A DNA stretch of 12,306 nt from CAZUEG01 sp043798775 (GTDB taxonomy: Bacteria; Patescibacteriota; Minisyncoccia; Minisyncoccales; GWA2-46-15): positions 1 through 12,306 of the forward strand of contig JAZDOL010000015.1 in assembly GCA_043798775.1 (NCBI GenBank), read 5' to 3'. The notes under the pieces are model-generated. The model searched no databases, was not told the origin of the DNA, and saw only the letters and a program-made list of their open reading frames with translations. A program made the position numbers and the translations under genes. Shown in pieces: positions 6,697-12,306 of the stretch. How positions within the stretch are numbered: the first letter of the stretch is position 1; each line of letters starts with the position of its first letter.

Positions 6697-6987
6697 ATGG
6701 ATAGCAACAATCATAGTGAAAAAGTTGAACGCCTTGCTCGCTTAGCTTATCTGGATATTCAGAAAGAAGAGGTTATGATTTTAGAAAAACAATTGGAAGA
6801 TACTTTAAGTTATGTGTCCCACCTAAACGAAATCGAAACAGATGGCGTTTCCCCTACTTCGCAGGTTAGTGGGAATATTAACGTTTTTCGTAATGACGAA
6901 ATTAAGCAGTCCTTCACTCAAGAAGAAGCTCTTAGTAATGCTAAGAGAAAATATAAAGGATATTTCGCTACTAACGCCGTGTTATGA
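6697..6987 (+). CDS. gatC: Asp/Glu-tRNA amidotransferase subunit C
   Basis: The 96-residue small subunit of GatCAB, which wraps around GatA and GatB and stabilises the complex. The family pattern is visible throughout: VERLARLAYLDI near the N-terminus (10-21), a helical segment EKQLEDTLSYVSHLNEIETDGV (30-51), SPTSQV and a degenerate DEIKQSF, ending in the usual short YFATNAVL. It starts 3 nt after the asnS stop and its TGA stop overlaps the gatA start by 4 nt (ATGA), a strong sign of translational coupling. No Shine-Dalgarno sequence precedes it. The TGA here ends the protein at the normal family position, which shows that UGA is a stop in this organism. Confidence 0.93.
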   Translation: MDSNNHSEKVERLARLAYLDIQKEEVMILEKQLEDTLSYVSHLNEIETDGVSPTSQVSGNINVFRNDEIKQSFTQEEALSNAKRKYKGYFATNAVL

Positions 6988-8336
6988 AATACTCTGACAA
7001 TTTAAACGAACTATCCCTGATTGAAGCAATTAATGGAATCAAAGAAAAACAATTCTCCGCAAAAGAAGTGTTTTCGGCATGCAAAAAACAGATTAATGAA
7101 ATTGACGGTAAGGTAAGGGCATTCATTACTGTCGTAAAAGACAACGCGAACGGAATACCTGTCGCCGTTAAGGATAACTTCAATACAAAAGACATCCTAA
7201 CAACCGCATCGTCAAACATCCTGAAAGATTATCTCCCGCTATACAATGCCACCGTTTACCAGAAATTGCTTGACGGCGGATTTTCTCTTTTGGGAAAAAC
7301 CAATATGGACTCATTCGCTCACGGGTCGTCTACGGAAACGTCCGATTTTTTCACAACAAGAAACCCATGGGATTTAAACCGCCTTCCGGGCGGTTCCAGT
7401 GGCGGTTCGGCGGCGGCAGTGATTTCTAATGAAACAATTTTTGCCATCGGTTCGGAGACTGCCGGATCTATCCGCCAGCCAGCAAGTTGGTGTGGCGTTG
7501 TAGGATTTAAACCAACATACGGAAGGATAAGCCGTTATGGGCTAATCGCTATGGCAAGTTCCACCGATTGCCCGGGACCAATAACAAAAACCGTTGACGA
7601 TGCCGAGTATATATACAAGCTCCTCGCCGGAAAAGACGAAATGGATGCAACGTCTGTCGATAGGCCATTAGTTGACAGTAATACTCTCCCGCTGAATAAA
7701 ATTACCATTGGAATTCCCAAAGAATATTTGAGCGTCGCTGAACCGGAGGTCGCAAAAACAATAAAAAAAGCGGCCGAAGTATTCGCAAAAGCCGGATGTA
7801 ATGTAGTGGAAATTTCACTATTCGATCCGCGGTACGCTATTTCCGTATATACTATCCTCCAACGATCAGAAGTGTCATCAAACTTAGCGCGATTTGACGG
7901 TATTCGTTACGGTATGGCGCGCGAGGCATTCAATGAAGAAAATCGTCGACGAATTATTTTGGGAACTTATGCTTTGTCGGCAGGATATTACGATGCATAT
8001 TACAAAAAAGCGCAACAGGTAAGAACGGTTATCTGCCGTGATTTTGATAGCGTTTTTGGTAAAATCGACGCGATTGTCAGTCCCGTATCGCCTTCTATCG
8101 CTAAAAAAATTGGCGCAACGAAAAACGATCCGATGTTCGGCGAGAGAGAAGATGTGCTAGTAGAGCCGTCCGCGATTGCCGGCCTACCGGCAATATCCTT
8201 GCCGTGCGGGTTTGTAGATAAAATGCCAGTCGGGATGCAGATTATTGCCAATAAGTGGCGTGAAGATATTATTTTTACTTTAGCTAAATATTTTGAAAAA
8301 GAAACCGAATATCACAACCAACGACCAATCCTATAA
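6984..8336 (+). CDS. gatA: Asp/Glu-tRNA amidotransferase subunit A (amidase)
   Basis: GatA hydrolyses glutamine (or Asn) and sends ammonia to GatB. The amidase-signature triad is intact: Lys63 (GIPVAVKDNFN), cis-Ser138 (PGGSSGGSAAAV) and nucleophile Ser162 (GSETAGSIRQPAS), followed by CGVVGFKPTYGRISRYGL (170-187). The 75 and 24 residue spacings match those I recall for S. aureus GatA. The protein is 450 residues, short against the usual 480 or so. One reason is visible: between RAFITV (45-50) and GIPVAV (57-62) only six residues remain, where most homologues have about 20 more. GSETAGS replaces the usual GSDTGGS, a change common in amidases. The gene overlaps gatC by 4 nt and ends 2 nt before gatB. 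Confidence 0.94.
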   Translation: MKYSDNLNELSLIEAINGIKEKQFSAKEVFSACKKQINEIDGKVRAFITVVKDNANGIPVAVKDNFNTKDILTTASSNILKDYLPLYNATVYQKLLDGGFSLLGKTNMDSFAHGSSTETSDFFTTRNPWDLNRLPGGSSGGSAAAVISNETIFAIGSETAGSIRQPASWCGVVGFKPTYGRISRYGLIAMASSTDCPGPITKTVDDAEYIYKLLAGKDEMDATSVDRPLVDSNTLPLNKITIGIPKEYLSVAEPEVAKTIKKAAEVFAKAGCNVVEISLFDPRYAISVYTILQRSEVSSNLARFDGIRYGMAREAFNEENRRRIILGTYALSAGYYDAYYKKAQQVRTVICRDFDSVFGKIDAIVSPVSPSIAKKIGATKNDPMFGEREDVLVEPSAIAGLPAISLPCGFVDKMPVGMQIIANKWREDIIFTLAKYFEKETEYHNQRPIL

Positions 8337-8338
8337 TC

Positions 8339-9658
8339 ATGAATAAATATCAACCAGTAATCGGGTTAGAAGTTCACGTGGAATTAATAACGAATAGCAA
8401 GATGTTTTGTGGTTGCGATGCCAATCATTTTGAGATTGAACCCAATACTCATACTTGTCCGGTTTGCCTGGGACTACCAGGCGCCCTTCCGGTTCCTAAT
8501 CGAAAAGCAGTTGATTGGACGATTCTTCTTGGACTAGCATTGAATTGCAAGATAAACAAAGAGTCACATTTTGATCGAAAAAATTATTTTTATCCCGATC
8601 TTCCCAAGGGATACCAAATCACTCAATTTAATCAGCCGTTATGCGTTAACGGTCATATTCAATTAGCAAACGGCAAGATAATCCGTATTCGAGAAATTCA
8701 TATCGAGGAAGACACCGGTAAACTAATTCACGGCGAAGTTGACGGCCAAAAAGTAACCTTGATTGATTTTGACCGCAGTGGCGTACCGTTAGCAGAAATT
8801 GTTACCGAGCCGGATTTTAATGACTCCGGGGAAGTTGATGAGTATCTGAAAACGCTCCAGCGGATAATCCGTTACTTAAAAATATCCAATGCCGATATGG
8901 AAAAAGGAAGCATGCGATTAGAACCGTCGATCTCTTTAAGGCCAGATGGACAAAAGAAATTGACGGATTACCGCGTTGAGATAAAAAACATCAATTCATT
9001 TCATTTCGTTAAAAAAGCAATCGAGTTCGAAATAAGGCGCCAAACCGAGTTGTTGGAAAAAGGAGAAACGCCGAAACAAGAAACCCGTGGCTGGAGCGAA
9101 ACGAAGGGCGTTACGGTTTTACAACGAGAAAAAGAGGAAGCCCACGATTACCGCTATTTCCCTGAACCGGATATTCCCCCAATGACATTTTCCGATGAAA
9201 TGATATCGGAGATTAAAAAACAAATACCGGAATTGACGGAAGCAAAAATTAAACGGCTTATTTCCCAATATGGCCTTTCTTCTTATCAAGCCAAGTTAAT
9301 TAGTGAAACAAAAGAGTTGGCAAATTTCTTTGAAGAGACTACTAAGATTGCTACCGACATTAAGCCAGTCCAGATTGCCAACTGGATAATCAACGACAAG
9401 CCGGATATCAGCGCAATACACGGGAAAAGTTTTATTAGCGCCAAATTATTGTCGCAGCAAATAGTTACTGTTGATGAAAAAAAACTGGACGAAGTAATTG
9501 ATCAAGTAATCAAAGAAAATCAGGACGCCGTAGCGTCTTATCATAAGGGAAAAATAAATGTTATCGGCTTTTTAATCGGCCAAGTCGTAAAACTGACCGA
9601 TCCCAAAATCGATCGCCAATTGGTAACCGCCAAGATTCTTGAGAAGTTATCTCGTTAG
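8339..9658 (+). CDS. gatB: Asp/Glu-tRNA amidotransferase subunit B
   Basis: GatB is the kinase/transamidase subunit that activates Glu- or Asp-tRNA with ATP and converts it to Gln- or Asn-tRNA. Seen in order: YQPVIGLEVHVEL (4-16), a zinc site C24-x-C26...C40-x2-C43, YFYPDLPKGYQITQFNQP (83-100), HIEEDTGKL (121-129) with the acidic residues of the active site, DFDRSGVPLAEIVTEPD (143-159), YRVEIKNINSF (211-221), HDYRYFPEPDIPP (269-281), then the tRNA-binding helical and YqeY-like tail from about 295 to 439. At 439 residues it is slightly short of the usual 470-480, consistent with a compact genome. It is last in the operon; a terminator hairpin follows at 9687-9716. Confidence 0.94.
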   Translation: MNKYQPVIGLEVHVELITNSKMFCGCDANHFEIEPNTHTCPVCLGLPGALPVPNRKAVDWTILLGLALNCKINKESHFDRKNYFYPDLPKGYQITQFNQPLCVNGHIQLANGKIIRIREIHIEEDTGKLIHGEVDGQKVTLIDFDRSGVPLAEIVTEPDFNDSGEVDEYLKTLQRIIRYLKISNADMEKGSMRLEPSISLRPDGQKKLTDYRVEIKNINSFHFVKKAIEFEIRRQTELLEKGETPKQETRGWSETKGVTVLQREKEEAHDYRYFPEPDIPPMTFSDEMISEIKKQIPELTEAKIKRLISQYGLSSYQAKLISETKELANFFEETTKIATDIKPVQIANWIINDKPDISAIHGKSFISAKLLSQQIVTVDEKKLDEVIDQVIKENQDAVASYHKGKINVIGFLIGQVVKLTDPKIDRQLVTAKILEKLSR

Positions 9659-9686
9659 CGCGTAATCTATAAGTTCTCTATAAAAC

Positions 9687-9717
9687 AAAATGCGACGCCC
9701 AATGGTATCGCATTTTT
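9687..9717 (+). terminator. Terminator of asnS-gatCAB, likely bidirectional
   Basis: Perfect 9-pair stem AAAATGCGA/TCGCATTTT (arms 9687-9695 and 9708-9716) with a 12-nt loop and a T run on the plus strand. On the minus strand the stem is followed by TTTTGTTTTA-like sequence, so it can also stop the convergent mreB transcript. Confidence 0.75.
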
Positions 9718-9725
9718 CAGTTCTC

Positions 9726-9746
9726 CCTGCCTTGCCGGCAGGCAGG
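9726..9746. repeat. GC-rich palindrome, possible dispersed intergenic element
   Basis: A 7-pair stem CCTGCCT/AGGCAGG (arms 9726-9732 and 9740-9746) around the loop TGCCGGC, extendable by a bulged base to CTC/GAG. It is far more GC-rich than its surroundings. Elements built on CCTGCC/GGCAGG palindromes are, as I recall, widespread between genes in several Parcubacteria genomes; that is memory and not tested here. For mreB (minus strand) it is the first hairpin after the stop. Confidence 0.5.
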
Positions 9747-9791
9747 AGTTCACGCTTCTCAATGAAATAAATTATCTTGTTTGAAAACTGG

Positions 9792-10853
9792 TTATCGGGG
9801 GGCTTCCATATCCTCGGATTCAACCAAGACCTCGCTTAGTTCGTCAAGATGCTCTAAAACAATCCCCGCTCCCCTTACCACTGCTGTTAAGGGATCGTCG
9901 ACAATATGCACCGGAATTTTTGTTTCTTTTTCGATTACTTCATCTAACCCCTTGAGAAGGGAGCCGCCGCCGGATAAAAAGATGCCACGAGTCATCACGT
10001 CGGCCAACAACTCTGGTGGCGTTGCTTCAACGGTTGATTTAATCGCCATTACGATCTGATGAACAGATTTTTCGATTGCCTGGCGGATATCATCGTCAGA
10101 AACAATTATTTCCTCCGGCAAACCAGTTATTAAATTTCTTCCGCGCATCGGCATTTCCCGTTTCTCTTTTAGGGGAGCAACCGATCCAATATTTATCTTG
10201 ATATCTTCGGCAGTTCTCTCGCCAATCAATAATTTGTATTCTTCTTGGGCAAATTTAATAATATCTTCATTTAATCTGTCGCCAGCAATTCGTAAGCTTT
10301 TTGAAACAACAATCCCCCCCAAAGAGATAACTGCCACTTCCGCGGTTCCTCCGCCAATATCAACAATAAAGTTACCGCCAGCATCCTGGACTGGAAGCTG
10401 GGCGCCGATTGCCGCCGCCATTGGTTCTTCAATTAAGAACACGGCGCGCGCGCCGGCATTTCGCGCCGCATCTTGAACTGCTCTTCGCTCAACATCGGTT
10501 ACCCCGCACGGTATACCGATAATCACCCGCGGACGAAGCCCAAGAAAAAAATGCCGTCGACTTGATTTTTCGATAAAATAACGAAGCATCTGCTCGGTAA
10601 CATCAAAATCGGAAACAACCCCGGAAACCAACGGCCGAGTGGCAACAATATGGGCTGGCGTTCTTCCCACCATCTTTTTTGCGTCTTCGCCAATCGCCAA
10701 AATCTGGCCGGTTTTTTGGTTAACCGCCACCACCGATGGCTCGCATATTATCACTCCCCGTCCCCTTAAATAAACTAAAGAATTAGCCGTTCCCAGATCG
10801 ATGGCAATATCTTCAGAAAATAATTTTAAAATACCGTCCCATAATTTAATCAT
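9792..10853 (-). CDS. mreB: Rod-shape actin homologue MreB
   Basis: A bacterial actin that polymerises on the inner membrane face and guides peptidoglycan synthesis. At 353 residues it is family-typical. An amphipathic N-terminal helix (MIKLWDGILKLF) fits membrane binding. The nucleotide-binding motifs are intact: DLGTANSLVY (19-28), IEEPMAAAIG (141-150), VDIGGGTAEVAVISLGG (164-180) and the adenosine motif GIFLSGGGSLLKGL (290-303). The start overlaps the end of proS by 8 nt (ATG 10853-10851 is out of frame within the last proS codons), so it is probably translationally coupled. It is the last gene of the rseP-proS-mreB set; mreC and mreD, which usually follow mreB, are absent and the next gene is convergent gatB. 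A short acidic C-terminal tail (SEVLVESEDMEAPR) is extra to the core. ParM- or FtsA-like identity is excluded by the motifs. Confidence 0.94.
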   Translation of the reverse strand: MIKLWDGILKLFSEDIAIDLGTANSLVYLRGRGVIICEPSVVAVNQKTGQILAIGEDAKKMVGRTPAHIVATRPLVSGVVSDFDVTEQMLRYFIEKSSRRHFFLGLRPRVIIGIPCGVTDVERRAVQDAARNAGARAVFLIEEPMAAAIGAQLPVQDAGGNFIVDIGGGTAEVAVISLGGIVVSKSLRIAGDRLNEDIIKFAQEEYKLLIGERTAEDIKINIGSVAPLKEKREMPMRGRNLITGLPEEIIVSDDDIRQAIEKSVHQIVMAIKSTVEATPPELLADVMTRGIFLSGGGSLLKGLDEVIEKETKIPVHIVDDPLTAVVRGAGIVLEHLDELSEVLVESEDMEAPR

Positions 10854-12096
10854 GGATTTCTTTCGTTATGAAATTTGGCAATTCGTCTATTTTTATTAAT
10901 TTAACATCTTGATTATCGCGTCGCTTTACTTCAACCGCATTTTCTTTCAAGCTTTTTTCACTAACAACAAACCGCCAAGGAATCCCAATTAAATCAGCTT
11001 CGGTAAATTTTTCACCAGCGCCCTTATTGCGATCGTCGTATAGTACCTCCACGTTCTGTTTAACTAAATCTTCGTGTATTTTTTCGCTAACTTTTCTAAC
11101 CTCTTCTTTTTCACCAATATTAAGAAGATGGATTAAAAACGGCGCTACCGAGTCGGGCCAGATAATTCCCCGATCATCATGAAACACTTCAACGATTGTT
11201 CCAATTTGACGGCTTAAGCCGATACCATAACAACCCATTTCTACCAAATGGCTCTTTCCCAGCTTGTCGGTATAAGACAAATCAAATGGAGCAGAATATT
11301 TGGTTCGTAACTTGAATATATTTCCAACTTCAACGGCTTTTTCTGTTATAAATTTATCCCCACCGCAATTTAAGCAATTCGGTGTTTCTGCTTTAATCTC
11401 CTCGTTAATCGCCTGACCGCATTTTTCGCAAATATGAATCGTGTCTTCGCCAGCCTCGGTTATTGTTTGAAATTCATGCGAATATTTAGAAAACGTTCCT
11501 CCAGAGGCATAGGTAATATATGTTTTATCCCCGATTCCGGTTCTTTTAAATATTTTTACATAATCGGCCTTAACTTTGTCGTAATAATCATTCAAATCTT
11601 CCTCGTCGGTATGGAATGAATACAAATCTTTCATCAAAAACTCCCGTCCTCGTAATAGCCCCGACTTGGCTCGTTTTTCTTTACGAAATTTATTCTGGAT
11701 CTGAAAAAGATATAAGGGTAAGTCCTGATAACTCTGGACAAAACCCTTAACCAAAGGAACAACGATTTCTTCGTGAGTAGGTCCTAAGGCAAACTCCCGA
11801 TCGCCTTCTTCAATTTTAAAGATATCCTCGTACGAATCCCAACGCCCAGTTTTTTGCCATAATTCTTTGGGATGCATCGCCGGCATTAATACCTCCTGAC
11901 CGCCTAAGCTAAACATCTCATCTTTGATAATTCTGCTTATTTTATCAAGAACACGACAGCCAAGGGGCTGGTAGTTGTATATCCCCGCAGAGACTCTTTC
12001 GATAAAACCAGCCCGAATCAAAAGCTGGGCGTTAATGCTCTTTTCTTCCTCTTTGATGTCTTTGTATGTTTTGTAGAATAAAAAGGATTGTCTCAT
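10846..12096 (-). CDS. proS: Proline--tRNA ligase lacking the editing (INS) domain
   Basis: This class IIa synthetase charges tRNA(Pro). In order: N-terminal catalytic core with SAGIYNYQPLG (36-46), LGPTHEE loop (104-110), motif 2 FRKEKRAKSGLLRGREFLMKD region (137-157), FQTITEAGEDTI (209-220), a four-Cys site C223-x2-C226...C241-x2-C244, VEVGNIFKLRTKYS (255-268), motif 3 MGCYGIGLSR (287-296) and the anticodon-binding domain (about 318-405, with DDRNKGAGEKFTEADLIGIP). Bacterial ProRS is usually about 570 residues because a roughly 180-residue INS editing domain sits between motifs 2 and 3. Here about 30 residues with the zinc-like Cys pairs remain, so cis-editing of Ala-tRNA(Pro) should be absent. 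It lies 15 nt after rseP and overlaps mreB by 8 nt. No Shine-Dalgarno sequence precedes the start. Confidence 0.93.
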   Translation of the reverse strand: MRQSFLFYKTYKDIKEEEKSINAQLLIRAGFIERVSAGIYNYQPLGCRVLDKISRIIKDEMFSLGGQEVLMPAMHPKELWQKTGRWDSYEDIFKIEEGDREFALGPTHEEIVVPLVKGFVQSYQDLPLYLFQIQNKFRKEKRAKSGLLRGREFLMKDLYSFHTDEEDLNDYYDKVKADYVKIFKRTGIGDKTYITYASGGTFSKYSHEFQTITEAGEDTIHICEKCGQAINEEIKAETPNCLNCGGDKFITEKAVEVGNIFKLRTKYSAPFDLSYTDKLGKSHLVEMGCYGIGLSRQIGTIVEVFHDDRGIIWPDSVAPFLIHLLNIGEKEEVRKVSEKIHEDLVKQNVEVLYDDRNKGAGEKFTEADLIGIPWRFVVSEKSLKENAVEVKRRDNQDVKLIKIDELPNFITKEIHD

Positions 12097-12111
12097 ATTA
12101 ACTCTAATAAA

Positions 12112-12306
12112 TTAAAACAATTTTACGATATCTTTAATGGTGACAAGCGCCATAAGAACCAATAAAACGATAAAAAACACTCCTTCGATCTTCTCTTCGA
12201 TTTTTTGATTGATGGCTCTACCGCGTATCTTCTCAATCAAAAGAAATACCACCCGGCCACCGTCAGTAACGGGAATCGGCAGTAAATTAAATACCGCCAA
12301 ATACAA
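12112..12306 (-). CDS. rseP: Site-2 intramembrane metalloprotease (RseP/M50), C-terminal part
   Basis: Only the last 64 residues are in the window; the N-terminus with the HExxH site lies beyond the right edge. The first visible codon (TTG at 12306-12304) is internal and encodes Leu. The segment NLLPIPVTDGGRVVFLLIEKIRG (7-29) is the third conserved motif of the M50 family, in which the Asp (D15 of this fragment) is a metal ligand. The usual LDGG appears as TDGG. A second hydrophobic segment (about 44-61) forms the last membrane helix. Site-2 proteases cleave membrane-bound anti-sigma factors and remnant signal peptides. Placement directly before proS is a common bacterial arrangement and supports the call. 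Confidence 0.88.
   Translation of the reverse strand: MYLAVFNLLPIPVTDGGRVVFLLIEKIRGRAINQKIEEKIEGVFFIVLLVLMALVTIKDIVKLF

Noticed and set aside
6985..6987. UGA read as an amino acid (Gracilibacteria/SR1 code)
   Set aside because: gatC ends exactly at the normal family end with this TGA, and gatA starts on the overlapping ATG.
10198..10476. Plus-strand ORFs opposite mreB, gatA and proS
   Set aside because: They are shadows of strongly conserved genes; low-complexity translations without domain features.
12304..12306. TTG as the start codon of a 64-residue protein
   Set aside because: It is simply the first in-frame codon at the window edge; the sequence begins in the middle of the M50 protease C-terminal region.

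Overview
The window looks like a chromosomal segment from a Patescibacteria/CPR bacterium, probably of the Parcubacteria side. The evidence is inference from several traits. Housekeeping genes are packed with gaps of 2-3 nt or short overlaps. Enzymes are shortened: GatA, GatB, and a ProRS without its editing insertion. None of the visible start codons has a clear Shine-Dalgarno sequence. A very large, Cys-rich secreted repeat protein is present, with domain types common in these genomes. TGA is used as a genuine stop (end of gatC), so the UGA-as-Gly code of Gracilibacteria/SR1 does not apply.

Layout. (1) 1-94, minus: N-terminus of a small zinc-ribbon protein running off the left edge, possibly an HNH-type mobile endonuclease. 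(2) 95-316: non-coding, with two strong hairpins and a D-arm-like sequence. (3) 317-4684, minus: a 1455-residue Sec-secreted modular surface or secreted protein with four InlB-B-like repeats, three near-identical double PKD-like units, one carbohydrate-binding-like insert, an FN3-like domain and a terminal PKD domain. (4) 4737-5252, minus: a small membrane-anchored protein with a HEPN-like R-x4-H motif, apparently transcribed leaderless. (5) 5253-5391: a divergent promoter region with four copies of GCAATC, two in each orientation. (6) 5392-9658, plus: asnS-gatC-gatA-gatB operon. (7) 9659-9791: convergent terminator and a GC-rich palindrome. (8) 12306-9792, minus: rseP (partial)-proS-mreB operon.

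How the genes work together. The plus-strand operon joins direct asparaginylation (AsnRS) to the transamidosome amidotransferase GatCAB. With AsnRS present, GatCAB is most likely needed to make Gln-tRNA(Gln). The minus-strand operon groups a site-2 protease, prolyl-tRNA synthetase and the cell-shape actin MreB. The left half is accessory: a large extracellular binding protein whose internal units have been duplicated recently, next to an uncharacterised membrane HEPN-like protein. The least explained parts are the secreted protein, the TM-HEPN gene with its leaderless promoter, and the possible shared operator.
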